A DNA stretch of 64,000 bases from Flavobacteriaceae bacterium. GTDB lineage: Bacteria > Bacteroidota > Bacteroidia > Flavobacteriales > Flavobacteriaceae. Made by a program: the position numbers and the translations under genes. The notes under the pieces were generated by a model. It made no database searches and was not told where the DNA came from. It saw only the letters and a list, made by a program, of their open reading frames with translations. Below, piece after piece: positions 18,199 to 26,484 of the stretch; position 1 is the stretch's first letter, and every line of letters starts with the position of its first letter. Where the stretch lies: contig JABSPO010000002.1 in the NCBI GenBank assembly GCA_013214625.1, positions 1-64,000 on the forward strand, given 5' to 3'.

Positions 18199-20476
18199 TA
18201 AATCTCAGGGTGTTTTTTACGATTACGGCATCGTTTATTACAAAAGGTTTTGGAATCATGTTGTCAGCTCTATTTGGAATGTTTAAGGTTTTATTACTCA
18301 GTAAGTCATGTGAGGTTTCCAGTAATACTATCTGTGGGATACTATCCTTGTGAATACTAAAACTCAACTCTAATGGTTCATTATTTACAAGATGATATGT
18401 AGCTATTTTTGGGCTGTTAGGATTGAAAAATTTCGAAGCTGTTTTAGTACTGATTTCAGTCCCGTTAATACTAAAACTAGTGAAGCTATTTTTCGTTTTT
18501 GAATTAATCTCAATACTGTTTAGTTTCCGATTAGGCATAATACATAACTGTATTTTTCGTTCCTGATTAATAATGGTATCAATGGATATATTGAAGGTCG
18601 ACTTTGGTATTCCGATAGTTGCTGCTTTAGCTACTTTAGAAAATTTAGTATTGTATTTGCTTCCCAGAGTAATGTTCGATTTGTCACTAATAGTATCTTT
18701 GAAATAGGATTCATTCCAGTTATCAAGAATTTTGTCATAGGTAATCCAATAACTTTTCTGAGTATCATTGTCTTGAAAGTACACTAAGCTATTGGGTTTA
18801 GGTTGCTCAGGAGTAAACTCACTATTCAGGTGTGCAATACCGAAAACGATACCTGAAGCAAGTAATAGTAAATGGCCCAATGATTTCTTTCTTCTTATAA
18901 AACCTAAAACGGGTAGTAGTAATCCGAATAATAACACGATTAATACACTAGAAGCAACAATAATTTTCAGTCCTAAAGCAATAGGAAATTGCTGAATAAA
19001 TGGGGCTAAAATAAAAATAGCAGGCAAACATAAAAGTGTTGTGGCAAGAATATTTGGTTTGTCTTTACGTAATAAAATAAAGAATAAGCCTAATGCAAAA
19101 AATAGTGGAACGATAAAGAAACTGGCTCCTTGTAGCTCTTGTGAAATCCCGAAATTAAGCAGTAACCAAATAAAAATTGGAGCAACTAATAACTCTTTGG
19201 TATTTGTAGCAGTGTATACTTTTTTATAAATGTAAAAAGTAATGCTTAGTGAAAGGAGAACAAAAAATAAGATGTATAAATGCCCGTTATAAGTGAAACC
19301 ATGTAATATTTCATTGTAATGAGGGTATACTTGTAAGATGGCTTTCCAACCAAAAAAACCAATGATTCCATTTACTAGTAAAGCAGAAAACAAGGCTAAA
19401 AATCCTTTTCCTATTTCAATTCCTTTTAACTTTTTATGTCTTCTTCCATAAATTAAAATCAGAAGGAACAGTACCGCTGCTATGATTACTAATGGTAGGA
19501 TCCATGTAAAAGGGTAGGAGTGCATCCCTAAAGGTGAATTGAAATAAACATTATTTTCAGCGCTTTCTAAATTAGTTAGATCAGTATTTCCGAAATGATT
19601 TAATAAAGGCATTAAGTAACTTGCTTGATGTGATAGAGTATTGTTGTCTAATCGCTCTGGGGTGTCTAAAGCAGCATGATAGTCATAATGGTCATCAATG
19701 AAAGCAAAGTTAAATCCTTGGATATTCGCTTCTTTTCTGAATACGGTTAAATCAGTATCATTAGGTAATTTTTTATAAATGCTATATGCTAATGAATTTG
19801 CTACCGGGTACTTTGGGTTTGCTTTTATAAATTCATTCATTAATGCGGCATTTCCATCTGTCGTTTCTACTAATGTAAATGATGGTCCGCCACTCCCTCG
19901 AGCTTCAAAGTTTAATATTAAACCAATATCTTTTGTCCATGGATGTTCTTTTACGAATAATCTAGCGCCGTTTAAACCTAGCTCCTCACCGTCAGTAAAT
20001 AAAATAATAATGTCGTTTTTATGCGCAGTCCCTTTTGTAATAAAAGCTCTTATTCCTTCTAATACAGTGGCTACTCCACTAGAGGCATCACTTGCACCTT
20101 TGGAAGAATGTCCTGCACTATCATAATGACTCATCAGTACTAATGCTTTTGAATTGTCAGTGCCTTTTATTCTTGTAGCTATATTTTTGACTTTAGCAAA
20201 AGTTCCCCAGTCACTAAAACTATTTCCTTCTTGAGTTTGTACTTCTAAGCCAAGTTTTTCAAGCTCCTTTATAATATACACTGCAGCATCTTCGTGAGCA
20301 TTTGTTCCTACTGCATGTGCATCACCTCCTAAATTTTGAACATGCTTGAATGCCTTAGTATTTGAAAATTCTGAATTAGTAGGATTGTCAATGAAATTTT
20401 CTTGAGGCATTAAAGTTTTAATACTGAAGTAAGCAGCAAGAGAAAATATAAGAAGGGCAATAATTTTTTTAAACAT
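18191..20476 (-). CDS. M28 family metallopeptidase with C-terminal membrane domain
   Basis: VLMSHYDSAGHSSKGASDASSGVATVLEGIRAF; FTDGEELGLNGARLFVKEHP; several TM segments. Confidence 0.88.
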   Translation of the reverse strand: MFKKIIALLIFSLAAYFSIKTLMPQENFIDNPTNSEFSNTKAFKHVQNLGGDAHAVGTNAHEDAAVYIIKELEKLGLEVQTQEGNSFSDWGTFAKVKNIATRIKGTDNSKALVLMSHYDSAGHSSKGASDASSGVATVLEGIRAFITKGTAHKNDIIILFTDGEELGLNGARLFVKEHPWTKDIGLILNFEARGSGGPSFTLVETTDGNAALMNEFIKANPKYPVANSLAYSIYKKLPNDTDLTVFRKEANIQGFNFAFIDDHYDYHAALDTPERLDNNTLSHQASYLMPLLNHFGNTDLTNLESAENNVYFNSPLGMHSYPFTWILPLVIIAAVLFLLILIYGRRHKKLKGIEIGKGFLALFSALLVNGIIGFFGWKAILQVYPHYNEILHGFTYNGHLYILFFVLLSLSITFYIYKKVYTATNTKELLVAPIFIWLLLNFGISQELQGASFFIVPLFFALGLFFILLRKDKPNILATTLLCLPAIFILAPFIQQFPIALGLKIIVASSVLIVLLFGLLLPVLGFIRRKKSLGHLLLLASGIVFGIAHLNSEFTPEQPKPNSLVYFQDNDTQKSYWITYDKILDNWNESYFKDTISDKSNITLGSKYNTKFSKVAKAATIGIPKSTFNISIDTIINQERKIQLCIMPNRKLNSIEINSKTKNSFTSFSINGTEISTKTASKFFNPNSPKIATYHLVNNEPLELSFSIHKDSIPQIVLLETSHDLLSNKTLNIPNRADNMIPKPFVINDAVIVKNTLRFND

Positions 20477-20536
20477 AGTGTTTTAATTAAATGATTGAAA
20501 AAGTTAACAATTAAAATAACAGTGAATGTAAGGTCA

Positions 20537-20887
20537 TTATTCTTTCCTTTTAACCAATGCGTAATATTCATTTTCTAAAGGTAAATACCCTTGGTCATAC
20601 ACAAAATAATAGATGGTGCCTATTTTAGTAGTATAGGTTGATGTGAAATATGAGAAGTCAAATCCTTTTTCAATCATTTTACTTCTGGATATTTTTGTTT
20701 TATCATTAGGGTTTAACTCTTCTAAAATTCGCCAATTTTTACGCAATCGATTGTTTACATTACGGATTAAATTTTTGGAATCTTTATTTACTCTATTATT
20801 GTACTCATTCCTACAACTGTCATCACAGAATTTTTTATCAGCTCGTCCTTTTATGGGTTGCTTGCATTCTAAACAGGTTTTTTCCAT
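20537..20887 (-). CDS. Small zinc-ribbon protein (CxxC...CxxxC)
   Basis: MEKTCLECKQPIKGRADKKFCDDSCRNEYNN; start moved from 20917 to the internal Met to avoid overlap with the upstream CDS. Confidence 0.7.
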   Translation of the reverse strand: MEKTCLECKQPIKGRADKKFCDDSCRNEYNNRVNKDSKNLIRNVNNRLRKNWRILEELNPNDKTKISRSKMIEKGFDFSYFTSTYTTKIGTIYYFVYDQGYLPLENEYYALVKRKE

Positions 20888-20888
20888 G

Positions 20889-21470
20889 TTATTGTTTTTT
20901 ATATCTATAATGACCAATTATGGTATAGGTAAATAATATATCTTCAGCTACTTGACCTCCTCCAATATTGTGGACGATTAAATGTCGTTGTTTATCGTCG
21001 GATTTTTGGTTTATTACTATACCAATGTGTGTAATTGCTCCTCCAAGGTTCCAACATACAATATCTCCAGGTTGATAATCGGAACCATTCCTAGTAATAG
21101 GTTTTTCTGCATGATGGCGTTTAAAAAATGTCATTAGATTAGGAACCCGTCTATGATCAATGTTAGTATCGGTTCTTTTAAGTCCCCATATTTTTGGATA
21201 GACATTTAAGTTTTGTTTCATATCCTCGTGAACTTCTTTTTGCAAATCAATTCCCATTTTCCGATAGGTTCTAATAACAACATCAGTACACACACCTTTT
21301 TTTTCAGGGATATCTCCATTCGGATATTTTATTGAAAAATAGGCAGGATCATAAACGATTGTGTCATCAATTAGTTCCACAGCACAAGCGCTTATTTGTT
21401 GAAAAAAATTTTGAGCATGGTTTATTTGTGATACTAGAATAAAGGAGAGGAGTAGTAGTGTGTTTTTCAT
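20889..21470 (-). CDS. DUF1287 family secreted protein
   Basis: IKYPNGDIPEKKGVCTDVVIRTYRKMGIDLQKEVHEDM...HRRVPNLMTFFKRH...YQPGDIVCWNLGGAITHIGIV. Confidence 0.85.
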   Translation of the reverse strand: MKNTLLLLSFILVSQINHAQNFFQQISACAVELIDDTIVYDPAYFSIKYPNGDIPEKKGVCTDVVIRTYRKMGIDLQKEVHEDMKQNLNVYPKIWGLKRTDTNIDHRRVPNLMTFFKRHHAEKPITRNGSDYQPGDIVCWNLGGAITHIGIVINQKSDDKQRHLIVHNIGGGQVAEDILFTYTIIGHYRYKKQ

Positions 21471-21473
21471 AAC

Positions 21474-22082
21474 TCATGTTCTAGTTGTTAGTTTTAGGTT
21501 TAACTTCTCTTTTTCAGTTGAAAACCAATCTCCTTTTAAAATACTTAATAAAATGGCATCTGTTCTTCCTTCTCCTGAAACCGAAGGAAACATGTTTCTA
21601 AAAACTCCTTCTTTCTTACATCCTACACTTAACATAGCATAGATGCTTCTTTCATTTTCTATATAAGAGCTTAAACCAACTCTTTCAAAGCCTATGATTT
21701 CGAAAGCATATTGAAATAATAAGTACTTGCAATGTTTGTTTAAACCTGTTCCTTGAAACTGTTTGCCATACCATGTGTATCCTAAACGAATGGTGTTTAA
21801 AAAGGTGTTTATTTCGGAAAATCGCGTGCAACCAGCATATTGTTGTTTTCGCTTATCATAAACAATAAAGGTATATGCCGTTTTGTTTTTTCTAGCTTGG
21901 ATAGCTTCAGCTATATAATTTGTCAGATTTGTTTCACCATCACCTTTCACAAAGGAATAATCCCAAATATTGGGTTCCAATGAAATTGTGGTTAAATGTT
22001 TAACATCAGATAATTTTATAGGTCTTAGTTTGACTACATCGTTTTCTAATGTTATTTCCGAGTCAAAATTAAAAGTGCTCAT
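21474..22082 (-). CDS. GNAT family N-acetyltransferase (RimJ/RimL type)
   Basis: VKLRPIKLSDVKHL...RLGYTWYGKQFQGTGLNKHCKYLLFQYAFE. Confidence 0.85.
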   Translation of the reverse strand: MSTFNFDSEITLENDVVKLRPIKLSDVKHLTTISLEPNIWDYSFVKGDGETNLTNYIAEAIQARKNKTAYTFIVYDKRKQQYAGCTRFSEINTFLNTIRLGYTWYGKQFQGTGLNKHCKYLLFQYAFEIIGFERVGLSSYIENERSIYAMLSVGCKKEGVFRNMFPSVSGEGRTDAILLSILKGDWFSTEKEKLNLKLTTRT

Positions 22083-22629
22083 TAAGTTTTTTTTTGATAG
22101 TTATTAAGTCTTTAACTTCTATTTTTCCTTTAGTAGCAATCATATTTTGCCAAACCCAATTATAATGTTCAATTACTTTTTCAGCATTTAAATGTGGTCT
22201 ATCTCCAGTAGTATGTCCGTTTTCAACAACAACTATATTATAATCTTTAGTTAAAGCAGATTGTATTGTGGATTCAACACAAAAATCAGTAGCACAACCA
22301 GTAATATATAATTCCTCTACATTTAATTCAATTAATTTCGATTGAAGTTCAGAATTGTAAAATACATCATTAGCATATTTGTTAATGAAAATATCATTCG
22401 ATTCAATAACCAAGTCATCTAATAATTCCCATTCATTTGTATTAGGAATAAACTCATTTTCTTCTGTGCCGTCATGTTGAATAAAAAGTATTGGAAAATG
22501 ATGTGCTCTAAATAGTTGTGCAAGTTCATTGATCCTATCTACAGTTCCTTTAGTGTCAAACCGTGGAGTCTTTGGTATAAAAGAGCCTTTTTGCATGTCA
22601 ATAACTAATAAAGCTTTTTTATTTTTCAT
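22069..22629 (-). CDS. Cysteine hydrolase/isochorismatase family
   Basis: KKALLVIDMQKGSF...LYITGCATDFCVESTIQSALTKDYNIVVVENGHTT. Confidence 0.9.
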   Translation of the reverse strand: MKNKKALLVIDMQKGSFIPKTPRFDTKGTVDRINELAQLFRAHHFPILFIQHDGTEENEFIPNTNEWELLDDLVIESNDIFINKYANDVFYNSELQSKLIELNVEELYITGCATDFCVESTIQSALTKDYNIVVVENGHTTGDRPHLNAEKVIEHYNWVWQNMIATKGKIEVKDLITIKKKLNEHF

Positions 22630-22663
22630 ATAATAGTGATGATATCACCAAGATACAAAATAT

Positions 22664-22677
22664 CCGTTTACAAACGG
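22664..22677. promoter_or_regulatory. 14-bp palindrome, candidate operator
   Basis: CCGTTTACAAACGG, 35 bp upstream of the cysteine hydrolase start; core shared with 23835..23848. Confidence 0.4.
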
Positions 22678-22697
22678 TTACTTAAAATAGCGCTGTA

Positions 22698-23732
22698 TTA
22701 TTTTTTTATAAAACGCAAGGTGTCAGTCCCTTCAATAATAATAAGATAATATCCTGGTTTTAATCTCGAAATGGGAATTTGAGTAGTGCTATTTACAGTT
22801 TGTTCTTTAATAATATTTCCTTGCATATCAGATATTCTAATAAACGTATCTGTTGTTAAATTGTTAATGCTTATGTAATCAATTGATGGATTTGGATACA
22901 CAGAAATTTTATTTTTGTTCTCAATTATAATTTCTTCTTTGGGAGTTAAATCTATTTTTGATATAAGGTTTTCATCGGTTGATGAAACATATAGTTCGTT
23001 TTTAAAAAACAGTAAATCAAAAGGAGATTCAATTTCGGAAAAAACATCTTCTATTGTTGAGGTATCATTCTCTAAATTTATTTTAGATATTTTATTCCCT
23101 AATAATTCTGCGATATATAATTCGTTTTTGTGTATACAAATGTTGGCAGGAAAGTTTAAGCCTTCAATAATTGTTTCTGGTTTTGTTCTATTTGAACTTA
23201 AATTAAGCTTAGAAATTTTGTTGGCGAAAAATTCAACAATATACAATTCATCATTATAAATTATGATGTCAGAAGGAGAGTTGATGTTATTGGTAACGAT
23301 TTGTTTTTTAGGGTCTTCTACATTGGGATTGATTTTTATAATGGTATTAGCATTATATTCTGCAACATACAGTTCATTATTATAAAAGCACATACTTGAC
23401 GGAGCTTCTAAGCCTGTAATTATATCTTCAGTATTTAGGGGCTTATTAAATAAGTCGAATCTCACAACTTTATTTGTAGTAGCGATATACAAATAATCAT
23501 TAATAATTTCAATTGCTGTTGGTTTTTCTAATAGAGAACAGACGTTAATTAACTCAGGATTTTTATTAGCTAAATTTAATTTTGAGATGTTATTTCCATT
23601 GGTGAAGTACAATTCATTTTTGTATACCTTAATCCCCATTGGGTTGTTTACTTCGGTAAGTTGAATGCTATTTTGCGCTGAAGTGTTTACTAAAATGAAT
23701 AATAAACAAAGTAGGACGTGTTGTTTTTTCAT
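22698..23732 (-). CDS. Secreted beta-propeller (NHL/SMP-30-like) protein with T9SS type A sorting domain
   Basis: Repeated NELYIAE...NKISKINL blades; C-terminal ISVYPNPSIDYISINN...LKPGYYLIIIEGTDTLRFIKK. Confidence 0.8.
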   Translation of the reverse strand: MKKQHVLLCLLFILVNTSAQNSIQLTEVNNPMGIKVYKNELYFTNGNNISKLNLANKNPELINVCSLLEKPTAIEIINDYLYIATTNKVVRFDLFNKPLNTEDIITGLEAPSSMCFYNNELYVAEYNANTIIKINPNVEDPKKQIVTNNINSPSDIIIYNDELYIVEFFANKISKLNLSSNRTKPETIIEGLNFPANICIHKNELYIAELLGNKISKINLENDTSTIEDVFSEIESPFDLLFFKNELYVSSTDENLISKIDLTPKEEIIIENKNKISVYPNPSIDYISINNLTTDTFIRISDMQGNIIKEQTVNSTTQIPISRLKPGYYLIIIEGTDTLRFIKK

Positions 23733-23834
23733 AAGTAGTTAGGTTTGGGGAAATAGATAATGGAAATGATTCTATTTGTATGATTTTAAACGGGTTAATT
23801 TGTTTTTTAGTATGTGAGGTGTTTAACTATATAT

Positions 23835-23848
23835 TCGTTTACAAACGA
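23835..23848. promoter_or_regulatory. 14-bp palindrome, candidate operator
   Basis: TCGTTTACAAACGA, same CGTTTACAAACG core as 22664..22677. Confidence 0.4.
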
Positions 23849-23909
23849 CTACAATTATTTACAACTGACAGTAAGTAGGTAACTACCGGATAAAACTAGC
23901 ATCGCAATT

Positions 23910-23917
23910 TAACTTTG
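23910..23917 (+). promoter_or_regulatory. Bacteroidota-type -7 box for ssb
   Basis: TAACTTTG upstream of the ssb start at 23994. Confidence 0.45.
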
Positions 23918-23993
23918 CAGAGTCGAAATATAATAACTCGATAGTATTAACTGTTTAACGATTGCCAGTGATGGCATGTATAAAATTTAAATT

Positions 23994-24329
23994 ATGAGCA
24001 CATTAAGAAACAAAGTACAGTTGATTGGAAATTTAGGAAACCAACCAGAAGTAATCACTTTAGAGAGTGGAAAGAAATTAGCAAAATTTACAATGGCTAC
24101 CAATGAAAATTATAAAAATGCTAATGGAGAAAAAGTAACAGACACCCAATGGCATAATATTATTGCTTGGGGGAATACTGCAGAGATCATTGAGAAGTAT
24201 GTAAATAAAGGAGAAGAGGTAGCTATTGAAGGGAAATTGACTTCAAGAAGTTATGATGATAAAGATGGTAATAAGCGTTACATTACAGAAATAGTAGTAA
24301 ATGAATTGTTGATGTTAGGAGGTAAGTAA
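23994..24329 (+). CDS. ssb: Single-stranded DNA-binding protein
   Basis: MSTLRNKVQLIGNLGNQPEVITLESGKKLAKFTMATNE...WHNIIAWGNTAEIIEKYVNKGEEVAIEGKL. Confidence 0.95.
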   Translation: MSTLRNKVQLIGNLGNQPEVITLESGKKLAKFTMATNENYKNANGEKVTDTQWHNIIAWGNTAEIIEKYVNKGEEVAIEGKLTSRSYDDKDGNKRYITEIVVNELLMLGGK

Positions 24330-24335
24330 AAAACT

Positions 24336-24365
24336 AAAAACGCGCTGAATATTCAGCGCGTTTTT
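24336..24365. terminator. Rho-independent terminator
   Basis: aaaaacgcgctgaatattcagcgcgttttt perfect palindrome. Confidence 0.9.
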
Positions 24366-24484
24366 GTGTTAATTCCACCAGTTGGTTTTAATTTTCCGTC
24401 CCTATAACTATCGAGATGCCTCATACGAAAAAGGTTATTGTTAATTCATCCCTCTCGGGATTGCACGAGGATATTGGTTTCTAA

Positions 24485-25276
24485 TTAATCAAGCGCTTTT
24501 AATAAGTCATTAGCCTGTTGGTAATTATATAATTTCTTACTAGAAATACTATTTAAAATAACCTTCGAGTCTTTGATTTTTTTCATTTTTAAATACAGTA
24601 ATGCTTTATACCAATGTCCTTTAGGAGCATCCATCAAACCGCTGTTAATTAAGGCGTCAAAAGTATGAACAGCTTTTTCAAACTGGTTGATTTCCATTTG
24701 TGCAATTCCCATATATAAGTATACAGTTGCAGTTTGTTTTTTGGATAAATCTAATTCAGAGTTAAAAATGACTAAGGCCTCCTTGTACTTTTTTTGCTCA
24801 AATAAATGTTGCGCTTTAGTTCTGACATCTTTATTTTCATTTCCTCTAATGGATAAAGAAGGTAACTCAGTAGTATTTAAATAGGAAGCATATAATTCTG
24901 TAGATGAAGACGATTTGTTCACAAAAGGAACTATAGCTATTAAAAGTACAATCATAGCTGCACTGGCATATAAGTACCAGTTAAAATTTGTTTTCTTTTT
25001 AGGAGCATTGTAATTTGTTTTAGCTTCCTTTAAAACCTGTTTTAGTTTTCCTTCTTTTTTAAATAATTCACTATACTCTTGTACTGATGTAGCATTAGTA
25101 TTTTCTATAAAACTCCACTTTTCCTTACTAAACGTATCGAGTAATTGTTTTTCAAAAGATACTTTCTCTTTAAAAATAGGATCATTTTCCATTCTGGTCA
25201 CAACAATTTCTTTTTCTTGAGCAGAAAGTGTGTTGTCGAGGTATTTCTCTATTAATATGTCGTCATTTATATTCAT
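24485..25276 (-). CDS. Putative anti-sigma factor: cytoplasmic N-terminus, single TM, periplasmic TPR domain
   Basis: IEKYLDNTLSAQEKEIVVTRMENDPIFKEKVSFEKQ is anti-sigma-like; TM WYLYASAAMIVLLIAIVPFV; C-terminal TPR-like; ATG overlaps the sigma gene stop by 4 nt. Confidence 0.7.
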   Translation of the reverse strand: MNINDDILIEKYLDNTLSAQEKEIVVTRMENDPIFKEKVSFEKQLLDTFSKEKWSFIENTNATSVQEYSELFKKEGKLKQVLKEAKTNYNAPKKKTNFNWYLYASAAMIVLLIAIVPFVNKSSSSTELYASYLNTTELPSLSIRGNENKDVRTKAQHLFEQKKYKEALVIFNSELDLSKKQTATVYLYMGIAQMEINQFEKAVHTFDALINSGLMDAPKGHWYKALLYLKMKKIKDSKVILNSISSKKLYNYQQANDLLKALD

Positions 25277-25851
25277 AGTGCCCTTAATGAATTATAGCGT
25301 TGGTCTTTTTTTATAAGCTCACCTAGTTTCGTTTTACAACGGAAAACACGTTGTCTGGTAACCGTTTCCGTATTGTAATTCATTTCTTTCATAATATCAC
25401 CATAGGTAACTTTAGCAAAAAATAAATTCAGTACTTTTTTACAGTTATCTGAGATCAATTTAATGTTTTCATGAAACAATTCCCATCGTTTTTGTTCTAA
25501 AACCCCAAGAGCTAAATCAGTGTTGTCATCCTTTGGTTCATAAAAAGGGTCATTTGTTACCTTAATTTTTGACTTATTTAACTCTCTACGCCATAAGTTT
25601 TTACAAGCAGTAAATAAATAAGCCTCAAAACTTGTGGTAATTTGGAATTTTTCTTTTCTATAGCGCACTGTTATTTGTAACAACGCTTTATTGAAAACAT
25701 CTTCGGCATCGGCAATTTGCCCTTTGTTTTGGGTTACAAAGTATTTTACTTTAGGAAAGTTGTCATTATACAATTCTTGAATTTCTTTCGAACTCCCATT
25801 GAGTAGTGCATTTAAAAAATATAAGTTATTCTTCATGTAAAAAATATTCAT
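25273..25851 (-). CDS. RNA polymerase sigma-70 family (ECF-like) sigma factor
   Basis: AEDVFNKALLQITVRYRKEKFQITTSFEAYLFTACKNLWRRELNKSK (sigma2-like) and YGDIMKEMNYNTETVTRQRVFRCKTKL (sigma4-like). Confidence 0.82.
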   Translation of the reverse strand: MNIFYMKNNLYFLNALLNGSSKEIQELYNDNFPKVKYFVTQNKGQIADAEDVFNKALLQITVRYRKEKFQITTSFEAYLFTACKNLWRRELNKSKIKVTNDPFYEPKDDNTDLALGVLEQKRWELFHENIKLISDNCKKVLNLFFAKVTYGDIMKEMNYNTETVTRQRVFRCKTKLGELIKKDQRYNSLRAL

Positions 25852-25881
25852 AACAAAAATAAACTTTTTACATTTGTCAGG

Positions 25882-25907
25882 GTAACAAAATTAGTTTTTG
25901 TGAACAG
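25882..25907 (+). promoter_or_regulatory. Candidate ECF sigma promoter of the lipoprotein-CHAT operon
   Basis: GTAACAAAATTAGTTTTTGTGAACAG; matches 29426..29451 (GTAACAAA and TGTGAACAG blocks, same 26-bp span). Confidence 0.55.
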
Positions 25908-25938
25908 GTATGTAAATAATATAAAATATCTCCAAATT

Positions 25939-26445
25939 ATGAAAACAATGAAAATTTTAAACAAAGTATTACTTTTAGTGTTAATTATTACTGCAATTGG
26001 ATGTAGCACTGATGATGTGGAAATTATAGAAAATCGAAATCTAGAAAGTACTTTAGCAAGTGATGTAGAGCTCATCGAAAATAAAAATAATAAAAATAAT
26101 AAAAATAATAAAAATAATAAAAATACTGTAGCAAATAAAGTTGTTGGAGATCCTGTTATGATTATTATTGAAGAGATGATTTTTCGTTCAAAAATACCAT
26201 TATCTATACAGGAAAGGTTTGTAATAATAGGTTATTACTTAAACAAATATCCTAATTTTAATCGGACCTCATCAACTATTATCAATATAGAAGGGCCATA
26301 TTTTTTTTCACGATATTCGAATGATTTAGAGCTTCAACAAGAATTGTTTTCAGATGGTAGAATCAGTATGGATTTTCATTCAAGTGGACCTGCAGGTGAT
26401 GATGATGATGATGATGATGATCTTTGGGAATTAATGACGGAATAA
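25939..26445 (+). CDS. Lipoprotein with NNK repeats and poly-Asp C-terminus
   Basis: Start moved to MKTMKILNKVLLLVLIITAIGCSTDD (lipobox); (KNN)n and DDDDDDDD tracts. Confidence 0.65.
   Translation: MKTMKILNKVLLLVLIITAIGCSTDDVEIIENRNLESTLASDVELIENKNNKNNKNNKNNKNTVANKVVGDPVMIIIEEMIFRSKIPLSIQERFVIIGYYLNKYPNFNRTSSTIINIEGPYFFSRYSNDLELQQELFSDGRISMDFHSSGPAGDDDDDDDDLWELMTE
26078..26124 (+). repeat. 9-bp period microsatellite (AAAAATAAT)n encoding KNN/NNK
   Basis: aaaataaaaataataaaaataataaaaataataaaaataataaaaat. Confidence 0.9.
26398..26421 (+). repeat. (GAT)8 trinucleotide repeat encoding Asp8
   Basis: Direct reading of gatgatgatgatgatgatgatgat. Confidence 0.9.
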
Positions 26446-26459
26446 TAATTGTTTTATTT

Positions 26460-26484
26460 AAATTGGGGCTTTTTGCCCCAATTT
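26460..26484 (+). promoter_or_regulatory. Perfect 10-bp stem / 5-nt loop hairpin abutting the CHAT start codon
   Basis: AAATTGGGGC-TTTTT-GCCCCAATTT followed immediately by ATG (26485). Confidence 0.6.

Noticed and set aside
26078-26124. Short regular repeats as a possible CRISPR array
   Set aside because: 9-bp period, no spacers, in frame within a lipoprotein gene: a microsatellite.
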